DNA from: Burkholderiales bacterium
GTDB taxonomy: Bacteria; Pseudomonadota; Gammaproteobacteria; Burkholderiales; Casimicrobiaceae
Assembly: GCA_031283405.1 (NCBI GenBank)
Contig: JAITBX010000188.1
Location: 1-8,949 of the forward strand
Length of the DNA stretch: 8,949 bases
Direction: 5' to 3'
Made by a program: the position numbers and the translations under genes. The notes beneath the pieces were generated by a model. It was not told where the DNA came from and made no database searches. It saw only the letters and a list, made by a program, of their open reading frames with translations. Below are positions 1 to 6,952 of the stretch, piece by piece; the stretch's first letter is position 1; every line of letters begins with the position of its first letter.

Positions 1-1902
1 CAGCGCGTGCGCTTGCAGACGCGCGAGGTGGTGCTGCCCGCCAAGGACAGCGCCGCGCTGGACTGGGTAGCGCAGCAGCGCCGCCAGACGCAGCATGAGG
101 CCGCCGAGCAATCGCCCGGCTGGATGAATCGCCTGATCTACGGCGACAACCTGCTGGCCATGGCCGCGTTGCTGGCAGGCGACGAACACACGCCCAGCCT
201 GCGCGGCAAGGTGGACTTGATCTACATCGACCCGCCCTTCGACAGCAAGGCCGACTACCGCACCAAGGTCACGCTGCCCGGCGTGGAACTGGAACAGCGG
301 CCTGCGGTGATCGAGCAGTTTGCCTACTCGGATATGTGGGCGGATGGCACGGCTTCGTATCTCGCCATGATTGCACCGCGCCTGATCTTGATGCGTGAGT
401 TATTGGCTGATACCGGCTCCATTTATGTGCATTTGGATTGGCATATAGGGCATTATGTGAAATTGGCAATGGATGAAATATTTGGGAAGGAAAATTACAT
501 AAATGAATTAATATGGTGCCGCCAATCTTCATCTGCGAAAAAGGCTCAAGGGCAAGAGAACTTGTCCAAGACTTTTGTTCGTGCCCACGACGTTATTTAT
601 CTTTATTCGAAAAATTTGACAAATTTTTCTGGCATCCAAAAAAATGAATACACATCTATTCCTTATTCAGACAGAGTCCTAAATTCCATTGATGTAGATG
701 ATGATGGCAATACCATTTACAAGAGAGGCAGGGGAAGCATAGGCGGCAGGGAAATCGCCGCAAATGTGGCGGTAGACATAGAGGGTGGAATGTTGGCACG
801 AAGCTGGTGGGACGATGTTCCAATTCTTCGCCATAACAGTAAAGATAATGTTAATTATCCTACCCAAAAACCAGAAAAATTACTTGAACGCATAATAAGC
901 GCAAGCTCTGATAAAAATAATATTGTGGCTGATTTCTTTGGCGGTTCTGGCACAACAGCAACGGTATCAGAAAAACTTGGCCGCCATTGGATTATTTCCG
1001 ATATTGGAAAACCAGCCTGCATGATTATGCGCAAGCGTTTGATCGACCAAGAAGCTAAACCTTTTTTCTATCAAGCCATCGGTGATTACCAAGTCGAAGC
1101 CGCCAAGGTACATTTCGGCAAGCGCGATTTCCGAATCGGCGATCTGGCACAAATCGTTTTATCGCTTTACGGCGCGTTGCCGCTGCCGCCCGAGGCCAAT
1201 CCGCAGCGCAATCTGGGGCAGATCGAGGGCGTTGATTTTGGCGGCAAGCGCGGCAGCAAGACGCTGGTGCTGGCCGATTCGCCCAACAAGCTGACGGGCG
1301 CGGCCACGCTGAAAAAAGCCATTGCCCAGCGCGACAACCTGCTGGGCGGCTGGGATCGCGTGGTGGTGCTGGGCTGGAACTTCGAGCCTTCGATTGGCGA
1401 GACGATCACGGCGCTGAACGACGACCGGCTGGAAGTGCTGGTGATTCCGCCCGATCTGCTGGACCGGCTGAAGAAAAAAGGCGGCGTGGACAAGCTGCGT
1501 GGGCAGGTGCGCTTTTCGTCGCTGCAATACCTGACGCTGCACCCGATTGAGCGGCGCGCGCAGGACGAGCAGGAAACGCTGACCGTGCGGCTGAAAAACT
1601 ATGTGCTGCTCTCGCCCGAAGCCATCAACCTCGACGACGAAAACCGCGCCAAGCTGCGCCGGGTGGCCGATGCCGAACCGCTGGCGCTGATTGAATACTG
1701 GGCCGTTGACCCTGATTACGACGGGCAGGTGTTCCGCTCGGTCTGGCAGGATTACCGGGGCAATACCGCCAATGACGACGATGCGCTGCGCGTGACCACG
1801 CAAGCGGTGCTCACGGTTGCAGCCAAAACCGGCCCGCGCCAGGTGTGCGTGCGGGTGGTGGATGTGTTCGGGTTTGAGGCCGAAGTGGTTAGCGCGGTCT
1901 GA
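1..1902 (+). CDS. Type III-like DNA adenine methyltransferase (Mod), 5' end cut by window
   Basis: This is the modification subunit of a restriction-modification module; it should transfer a methyl group from S-adenosylmethionine to an adenine in the target site. With residue 1 at the GTG at base 7, the catalytic motif IV is DPPF (75-78), motif X is YPTQKP (284-289), and the cofactor-binding motif I is DFFGGSGTT (309-317). The order IV, X, I marks a beta-class N6-adenine methyltransferase. The target-recognition region should lie at about residues 165-280. About 260 residues follow motif I and its flank; they alternate hydrophobic strands and helices (VVVLGWNF at 452-459) and I cannot assign them to a domain. 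The frame stays open to base 1, so the real start is probably upstream; Met40 (WMNRLIYGDN) is an alternative. The stop TGA abuts the ATG of res. Bases about 415-1080 have much lower G+C than the rest. Methyltransferase identity is secure; the Type III assignment rests mainly on the partner gene. Confidence 0.9.
   Translation, partial: QRVRLQTREVVLPAKDSAALDWVAQQRRQTQHEAAEQSPGWMNRLIYGDNLLAMAALLAGDEHTPSLRGKVDLIYIDPPFDSKADYRTKVTLPGVELEQRPAVIEQFAYSDMWADGTASYLAMIAPRLILMRELLADTGSIYVHLDWHIGHYVKLAMDEIFGKENYINELIWCRQSSSAKKAQGQENLSKTFVRAHDVIYLYSKNLTNFSGIQKNEYTSIPYSDRVLNSIDVDDDGNTIYKRGRGSIGGREIAANVAVDIEGGMLARSWWDDVPILRHNSKDNVNYPTQKPEKLLERIISASSDKNNIVADFFGGSGTTATVSEKLGRHWIISDIGKPACMIMRKRLIDQEAKPFFYQAIGDYQVEAAKVHFGKRDFRIGDLAQIVLSLYGALPLPPEANPQRNLGQIEGVDFGGKRGSKTLVLADSPNKLTGAATLKKAIAQRDNLLGGWDRVVVLGWNFEPSIGETITALNDDRLEVLVIPPDLLDRLKKKGGVDKLRGQVRFSSLQYLTLHPIERRAQDEQETLTVRLKNYVLLSPEAINLDDENRAKLRRVADAEPLALIEYWAVDPDYDGQVFRSVWQDYRGNTANDDDALRVTTQAVLTVAAKTGPRQVCVRVVDVFGFEAEVVSAV
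415..1080. other. Low-G+C mosaic segment inside mod (putative exchanged specificity cassette)
   Basis: By hand count, bases 421-1080 contain 263 G or C in 660 (about 40%). Sampled 60-base lines on either side hold 57-65% (for example 181-240 at 63%, 361-420 at 57%, 1201-1260 at 65%). The lowest line is 601-660 at 25%; lines 721-840 rise to 52-57%. The reading frame is unbroken across both edges. The left edge falls in the conserved SIYVHLDWH block and the right edge near the FFYQAIGDYQVEAAK block after motif I. The segment therefore spans the target-recognition region plus motifs X and I. Codon choice follows, with many AAA, AAT, ATA and TTA codons that are rare in the flanks. Edges are approximate. 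Confidence 0.75.
609..629. repeat. Perfect 21-base palindrome inside the mod specificity region
   Basis: The arms GAAAAATTTG (609-618) and CAAATTTTTC (620-629) are exact reverse complements around a single A at 619. Pairing stops immediately outside (C608 against T630). It lies in coding sequence for the residues SKNLTNFS, in the most AT-rich line of the window. It may be a chance product of AT-rich coding sequence; the symmetry is certain, any role is not. Confidence 0.6.
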
Positions 1903-4878
1903 ATGAACATCATGGACGCATCGCAACCCTTGGCCTTGTCCTTGGCCCTCACTGAAAAAACCCGCCAGCTTGCCTTGGGGCTGGAAGATGGAGCCGCCGA
2001 TCTGCTCGACATGGTGACGCCCGTTACCGCCGAATTGCTGCACTGGTGGTTTGGTCAGGACATGGTGGATGCGCGGGTCGCGCTGAATTTCCACGCGGGG
2101 CAGAAGCAGGCCATTTTGAACGCCATCGTGGCGCACGAGGTGCTGGACGCGGCCAGCCTGAAAGACTTGTACGAAAAGGCCGCGCCCGATGCGCTGCTGG
2201 CGGGCGGGCGGCTGGCCGAGGTGTCTGAACCAAAGCACGCGCACCCGAAATACTGCTTCAAGATGGCGACCGGCACGGGCAAGACCTGGGTGCTGCAGGC
2301 GCTGCTGATTTGGCAGTTGCTCAACAAGAACGCGGCGTTGGCCGAAGGCTTGGACGACGCACGCTTTACGCGCCACTTCATGGTGGTGGCGCCGGGGCTG
2401 ATCGTTTATGAGCGGTTGCTCGATGCCTTTTGCGGAAAACTGGTCGCGGATGCCAGCGGTGCGCGGGATTTCAACACTTCGGATCTGGCGAAGTTTGCCA
2501 ATCTGTTCGTGCCCGAAACGCACCGCGACGCGGTGTTTGCTTTTGTGCGCGGCAATGTCTGCAAGAAAGAGGAGATCGCCCTGAAGGCCACGGGCAACGG
2601 CATGATTGCCGTGACCAACTGGCATTTGCTGGCCGAGGGCGACGCGGCGGCGGATGTTGAAGATGCCGGCGACGCCATCGACGCCCCCGGTGCGCCGCTG
2701 CCCGCGCACGAGGTGGTGGCTGCCGTGCTGCCCTTGACGCCGGGCCGCGCCACGGGCAACAGTCTGGAAGTGCTCGACCAGCGCTATGCGCGCGGCAACG
2801 TGCTGGAGTTTCTGGCGCGGTTGCCTGAGCTGATGGTGTTCAACGACGAGGCGCACCACATTCACGAGATCAAGCGCGAGGGCGAGACCACCGAGGTGGA
2901 GTGGCAGAAAAGCCTGAGCCGCATCGCCGCCGCCAAGGGGCGGCGCTTTGTGCAGGTGGATTTTTCAGCCACGCCGTACAACGACGTGGGCAGCGGCAAG
3001 AATAAAAAGAAACTGTACTTTCCGCACATCGTGACGGACTTCGACCTGAAAAGCGCCATGCGCGCCGGACTGGTGAAGTCGCTGGTGCTGGACAAGCGCA
3101 AGGAGATCGGCGCGCTGCCGTTGGACTTCAAGGCCGAGCGCGACGAATCGGGCAACCCGACCCTGAGCGAGGGCCAGCGCGTAATGCTGCGCGCCGGTTT
3201 GCAAAAACTGCGCAAACTGGAAAAGGACTTTGCCCGCATCGACCCGCACCGCCGCCCCAAGATGCTGGTGGTGTGCGAGGACACCACGGTGTCGCCGCAG
3301 GTGGCGCAATTTTTGCAGGAGCAGGAAGGCTTGAGCGATGACGAAGTGATGAGCATCGACTCCGGCAAGAAGGCCGAATTGCCCGACAAGGAATGGGAGC
3401 GGGTGCGCGAGCGGCTGTTCGACGTCGATCATCACGCCACGCCGCGCGTGATCGTCAGCGTGCTGATGCTGCGCGAAGGCTTTGACGTGAACAATATCTG
3501 CGTGATCGTGCCGCTGCGCGCGTCGCAGGCGCAGATTCTGCTGGAACAAACCATAGGCCGGGGACTGCGGTTGATGTGGCGCGAAGCCGATTACAACGAC
3601 ATCAAGCGCGAAAACCGCGAGCGCATTTCCGCCGGGCAGGAGCCGGGCAGTTTGCTGGATGTGCTCTCGATCGTGGAGCATCCGGCCTTTCAGTCGTTTT
3701 ACGACGAGTTGCTGAAAGAAGGTCTGGCGGGCACGACGGACGAGGCGATGGACGGCACATCGAGCACGGGCGACGTGATTGCCGCCGGGCTGCGGGAAGG
3801 CTACGAGGCGTTCGACTTCGGCATTCCCTTCATCGTGAGCGAAGCCGATGAGGAAAACCGCCACGCCGCCATCGACGTGGCCGCGCTCCCCCCATTCACC
3901 GCCATGCCGCAGGCGCAACTGGCGGAACTGCTGGGCAAGGGCGACACCTTCATCTCGCAGGATTTGCAAAGCGCCACGCTGTTCGGCGACTACCGCGTGG
4001 ACGGCGCGGTGATGAACGTGGCGGGTTACAACGATTACCTGTCGCGCCTGACGCGCCGCATCAGTCAGGCGCTGGGCCAGCCGCTGCCCAAGGGCAACAA
4101 GATTGCCTCGCACGTCGCCATGCCCTATCTGCAAGTGAACACGGCGGAGCTGACGGGCTGGCTGGACGACTATATCTGGACACAGCTTTTCGGCGCGGAT
4201 TTCAACCCTCTGGGCGAAAGCCACGGCGCGGAAAACTGGCGTCTGCTGCTGTTGCAGCCGGTGGTGGATCACATCACCAAAGTCTTTGCGCTGGCGCTGC
4301 TGAAAGCGCAGGAAACCCACAGCACCGGCAAGACCGAGGTCCATGCGCGGCATCTGAGCGAAACGCCCCGCCTGATGGTGCGCGAGGCGCATTCGGTGGA
4401 GATAAGCAAGTGCATCTACACCCGCCTGGGCTGGCCCGCGCGCGACGGCGGGCTGGAGAAAACCTTCATTCACTGGGCGCAGGCCGACGCGCAGGTGCTG
4501 GCGTTTTGCAAAATCAGCGAAACGCGTCACCCATTCGCGCGGCTGCGCTACGTCAAGGACGACGGCCTGAGCGCGTTCTACAGCCCCGACTTTCTGGTGC
4601 GCACGGCCAGCGCCATTTATCTGGTGGAAACCAAGGCGCAGCAGCAAGTGGCTCATCCCAACGTGCAACGCAAGCGCAAGGCCGCGGTGGCCTGGTGCGA
4701 GCGCATCAACGCGCTGGCGCCCGAACACCGGCAGGGACTGCCCTGGCATTACGTGCTGCTGGGCGAGGACGCGGTGCAGCAGTGGCAGGCCAAGGGCGCG
4801 CACCTGGCGCAGTTGCTGGACTTTGCGCGGCTACGGCCAGCGGCGGATGTGTCGTTGCAGGAGCGGATGTTTGATTGA
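1903..4878 (+). CDS. Type III-like restriction endonuclease subunit (Res): SF2 helicase plus PD-(D/E)xK nuclease
   Basis: A 991-residue protein with the domain order of Type III Res subunits: an ATP-driven superfamily 2 motor followed by a nuclease, expected to cleave unmodified DNA in complex with Mod. Visible motifs are Walker A MATGTGKT (121-128, Lys127), Walker B DEAHH (315-319), motif III SATPYN (355-360), motif V LREGFDV (523-529) and motif VI QTIGRGLR (549-556, with arginine-finger candidates Arg553 and Arg556). The C-terminal nuclease shows SPDFLV (Asp896) followed by VETKAQ (Glu909, Lys911), the D...ExK catalytic pattern. Length is close to known Res proteins (about 900-1000 residues). 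All these residues are intact, so it looks functional. The ATG lies directly after the mod stop with no clear Shine-Dalgarno sequence, which suggests translational coupling; an in-frame ATG at 1912 is an alternative start. G+C is about 60-70% throughout, without the dip seen in mod. Confidence 0.93.
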   Translation: MNIMDASQPLALSLALTEKTRQLALGLEDGAADLLDMVTPVTAELLHWWFGQDMVDARVALNFHAGQKQAILNAIVAHEVLDAASLKDLYEKAAPDALLAGGRLAEVSEPKHAHPKYCFKMATGTGKTWVLQALLIWQLLNKNAALAEGLDDARFTRHFMVVAPGLIVYERLLDAFCGKLVADASGARDFNTSDLAKFANLFVPETHRDAVFAFVRGNVCKKEEIALKATGNGMIAVTNWHLLAEGDAAADVEDAGDAIDAPGAPLPAHEVVAAVLPLTPGRATGNSLEVLDQRYARGNVLEFLARLPELMVFNDEAHHIHEIKREGETTEVEWQKSLSRIAAAKGRRFVQVDFSATPYNDVGSGKNKKKLYFPHIVTDFDLKSAMRAGLVKSLVLDKRKEIGALPLDFKAERDESGNPTLSEGQRVMLRAGLQKLRKLEKDFARIDPHRRPKMLVVCEDTTVSPQVAQFLQEQEGLSDDEVMSIDSGKKAELPDKEWERVRERLFDVDHHATPRVIVSVLMLREGFDVNNICVIVPLRASQAQILLEQTIGRGLRLMWREADYNDIKRENRERISAGQEPGSLLDVLSIVEHPAFQSFYDELLKEGLAGTTDEAMDGTSSTGDVIAAGLREGYEAFDFGIPFIVSEADEENRHAAIDVAALPPFTAMPQAQLAELLGKGDTFISQDLQSATLFGDYRVDGAVMNVAGYNDYLSRLTRRISQALGQPLPKGNKIASHVAMPYLQVNTAELTGWLDDYIWTQLFGADFNPLGESHGAENWRLLLLQPVVDHITKVFALALLKAQETHSTGKTEVHARHLSETPRLMVREAHSVEISKCIYTRLGWPARDGGLEKTFIHWAQADAQVLAFCKISETRHPFARLRYVKDDGLSAFYSPDFLVRTASAIYLVETKAQQQVAHPNVQRKRKAAVAWCERINALAPEHRQGLPWHYVLLGEDAVQQWQAKGAHLAQLLDFARLRPAADVSLQERMFD

Positions 4879-4944
4879 ATCCGCCGCAAGCATTGCGTAC
4901 AGCCCTTTTCGATTCAGTGCGGCAATGGTTTTCCTCGCCATCAT

Positions 4945-4966
4945 CCACACGCAAATGACCGTGTGG
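4945..4966. repeat. Short inverted repeat between the convergent res and membrane-protein genes
   Basis: CCACACG (4945-4951) and CGTGTGG (4960-4966) are perfect 7-base complements around an 8-base loop. The stem could extend with a bulge through TCG at 4935-4937 and CGA at 4967-4969. It lies in the 134-base gap between the two convergent stops, a place where a terminator is expected. Neither strand has a run of T after the stem, so it does not fit a classical intrinsic terminator. Confidence 0.4.
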
Positions 4967-4978
4967 CGACCGGGACAG

Positions 4979-5008
4979 TGACCCCTGCATTTTGATGCCT
5001 GATCCCTG
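4979..5008. repeat. Near-identical short direct repeat flanking a mini-hairpin
   Basis: TGACCCCTG (4979-4987) and TGATCCCTG (5000-5008) match at 8 of 9 bases. Between and overlapping them, GCAT (4987-4990) and ATGC (4995-4998) pair around a TTTG loop. The unit lies 4 bases beyond the stop codon of the minus-strand membrane-protein gene. It could be a decayed repeat element or chance; I see no other copy in the window. Confidence 0.35.
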
Positions 5009-5012
5009 ACAA

Positions 5013-6767
5013 TCACGGCAACAAAATCTCTCTGTTCCTCTCGTTATCCGCCCAACGGATTTGTTCACTTCCCGAACTGCCGTACCAATCGGGCGCCAGA
5101 ATTTTGAATCCGTCGATGGTGTCCACGCGATCCTGCCGTCCGACCCGCACCGAAAATGGCCCTTCTTCCGCACTCTTCCAGAAAACGTAAAGGCTTCCCT
5201 TATCGAGATTACCTTTCGCCAACCGATCGTTTTGCGTGATGTTCATCTCGGCGATGCGCGAACCGGCGACGCGCGCAAATTGCCCGACGTTGATCGCCAT
5301 GCCGTGATCGGCAGCGTAAAGCGCAAACTCGCCATAGCCAAGCGCGGCAGGACGCGCCGGCACGAAACGCACTGTCCGGTATTTTTTTGCGGCTTCTTCC
5401 CAAAACGGCGACACCAGCGGAGTTTTCCATGCTGCGGTATGCGTCACGATATTTTCGTGGAGAATGTCGCGCATTCCTATCGCGCGCGGCGACAAATCCG
5501 CACCCTGCAAAATCACGATGCCCGCGAGCAAAGTCACGCCCATCCACGGCTTGGTGTTTTGCAGCAACAGCGCCGCGCAGCCCAAGAGCAGCGCGTAATA
5601 CGAAACCCATAACAATCGTCCCGACGCCCGCACCATCGCCAGCATTTTCAAAACAGATTTCGGTAGCGCCACGTCCAGCACAACTTGGTCGTTCAGCATC
5701 ACATGGTTCGACACCGCGATCACCCATAACGCCAGCGCCGCCAAAATCAGCGGCCAATGTTGCAGCGCGTCTTTTCTCGCGCCTTTCGAGAAGATCAACA
5801 GCAACGCCGCCAGCGCTGCCAACAACAATCCGCCCGCGCCCAGATAACCATAACCCTCGAAGGCCGATTCCGGCGTCGATGGCAGCGGCGACAAAAAACG
5901 CGAGCCCCAATCCGGATTCCAGAAAGCGTTGAGGTTGGCGGCGTAACGCCCGTAGTATTCGACGCCGCCCGAGAATGATCCGGTCGGCAGAGTGAAATAA
6001 CCGGCCAGCCACACCACTGCCAGCATGGAGAGCGCCACCGTCACGATCTCGATCAACGCCGCGCGCGTTTCCGCCCAAGCGTAGCGCCGCAGCACGCTCG
6101 CCGCCCACACTGCCAACACCAGATACAACAAATACGCATGCACCAACGCCGCCGCGCCGATCAACACGCACCACGCCGGAACCGCCGCCATCGGCGGCCG
6201 CAGATACAAAAGCAGCGCCGCCAGAATCAGCCAATGTCCGACCAGCGCGTAATGTCCGATCACTCTCAAAACCATCAACGCGCTGGCCGTCAACAGCAAG
6301 GTCAGCAGCAGTTGCGCGATTCGGCTCGTCGTGACGCAGCGCGCCAGGAGCCACGCAAACGCTCCCTGCAAGATGAAGCAGAGCAAAATCCAGATGCCGA
6401 AATATTGAAACTTCGCGGGTAACCAGCCCGCAAACAATTTGAACAACAATGCAAACAAAGGAATGGAATCGGTGAACACGATCGAACTGCCCATGTCCAT
6501 TCCGTAATGACTGGCGCCCGGCGGCAAAAGCCACGGTTCGCCACGAAAAAAATGCCAGCCCAGAAAAGCTTGCATCGAGTCGCCAATCATCAGCCATTGG
6601 AAATTCGCTGGACGAAGCACTGTCATCGGCAGTAGCAGGAAAAACAGCGCCGCTCCGAGCACACCTCCGATGAATAGCGCGGGCACTATATCGCGCCCCT
6701 GCCAATCGGGGATGGTATCGACTTCGAGCGCGTCCGAGGAAAAAGAGGAATACATGGGCAGTAACAT
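5013..6767 (-). CDS. Multi-pass membrane protein of unknown function (DUF6311-like / GT-C-like)
   Basis: A 584-residue integral membrane protein. I count about ten to eleven hydrophobic segments, at about residues 28-50, 101-116, 121-143, 150-169, 178-190, 197-225, 237-258, 308-327, 338-353, 386-402 and 408-421. They are followed by a soluble domain of about 160 residues (425-584). The loop after the first segment carries conserved-looking acidic positions: GDSMQ (Asp63), YGMDMGSS (Asp91) and FTDSIPL (Asp100). An acidic first external loop and this topology recall GT-C glycosyltransferases. The GDS...FTDSIPL pattern resembles, from memory, membrane proteins grouped as DUF6311; neither link is proven here. 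No signal peptide precedes the first segment; about 27 polar residues come before it. The ATG at 6767 lacks a clear Shine-Dalgarno, and Met5 at 6755 is an alternative start. It is transcribed toward res and divergently from dapA, apparently on its own. Its substrate cannot be told from the sequence. Confidence 0.85.
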   Translation of the reverse strand: MLLPMYSSFSSDALEVDTIPDWQGRDIVPALFIGGVLGAALFFLLLPMTVLRPANFQWLMIGDSMQAFLGWHFFRGEPWLLPPGASHYGMDMGSSIVFTDSIPLFALLFKLFAGWLPAKFQYFGIWILLCFILQGAFAWLLARCVTTSRIAQLLLTLLLTASALMVLRVIGHYALVGHWLILAALLLYLRPPMAAVPAWCVLIGAAALVHAYLLYLVLAVWAASVLRRYAWAETRAALIEIVTVALSMLAVVWLAGYFTLPTGSFSGGVEYYGRYAANLNAFWNPDWGSRFLSPLPSTPESAFEGYGYLGAGGLLLAALAALLLIFSKGARKDALQHWPLILAALALWVIAVSNHVMLNDQVVLDVALPKSVLKMLAMVRASGRLLWVSYYALLLGCAALLLQNTKPWMGVTLLAGIVILQGADLSPRAIGMRDILHENIVTHTAAWKTPLVSPFWEEAAKKYRTVRFVPARPAALGYGEFALYAADHGMAINVGQFARVAGSRIAEMNITQNDRLAKGNLDKGSLYVFWKSAEEGPFSVRVGRQDRVDTIDGFKILAPDWYGSSGSEQIRWADNERNREILLP

Positions 6768-6952
6768 AACATATTCGCGCCGTATTTCGCATGGAGAGAC
6801 GCTGATGCGTCACGCCTTTTCTGCTCGAAGCTACGCCAAGGACATAAGCCGCATGCGCCACAAATCCCGCGTTCGTCACTCTCTGCATTTTTCCGCGCGA
6901 ACAGCCAAATGATTCAGGTAAAATGAGTAGATTACGTTCAGGAAGGACTGTT
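6768..6952. promoter_or_regulatory. Divergent intergenic region between the membrane-protein gene and dapA
   Basis: This 185-base stretch separates two oppositely transcribed genes and must hold promoters for both unless transcription enters from elsewhere. The best -10-like hexamer for dapA is TAAAAT at 6919-6924 (5 of 6 against TATAAT), 28 bases before the start codon. No good -35 box lies 16-18 bases upstream of it. A small inverted repeat, GACGC (6798-6802) and GCGTC (6807-6811), surrounds a 4-base loop. TTCAGG occurs twice (6913-6918 and 6937-6942). I see no riboswitch-like structure or open frame of substance. Confidence 0.4.
6941..6946 (+). promoter_or_regulatory. Ribosome binding site that fixes the dapA start
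   Basis: GGAAGG at 6941-6946 stands 6 bases before the ATG at 6953. The same frame has an earlier ATG at 6923 that would add ten residues, but that ATG has no comparable Shine-Dalgarno sequence. Starting at 6953 makes the protein begin MLTG, matching the MFTG start of E. coli DapA. Confidence 0.8.

Noticed and set aside
638..702. A run of seven A at 638-644 and a GAT-GAT-GAT stretch near 695-705 as possible phase-variation tracts in mod
   Set aside because: Phase-variable mod genes usually carry long tandem repeats. Seven A is short, and a three-base repeat would not shift the frame.
1159..4803. Long open frames on the minus strand opposite mod and res (about 1159-2865 and 2965-4803, 568 and 612 codons)
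   Set aside because: They lie antisense to well-supported genes with intact motifs. Their products are rich in Arg, His, Gln and Ala with no recognisable domain, as expected from the complement of GC-rich coding sequence.
4945..4966. Intrinsic terminator for res or the membrane-protein gene
   Set aside because: The stem is only 7 base pairs with an 8-base loop, and neither strand has a T run after it, so I list it only as an inverted repeat.
4831..5016. A 61-codon minus-strand frame that starts at a GTG overlapping the membrane-protein stop
   Set aside because: It extends antisense into the 3' end of res, shows no domain and has no Shine-Dalgarno sequence; the overlap with the stop is probably accidental.
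6670..6912. An 80-codon plus-strand frame crossing the start of the membrane-protein gene and the dapA upstream region
   Set aside because: Its first part is antisense to the membrane-protein gene, there is no convincing ribosome site, and the product is low-complexity and without known features.
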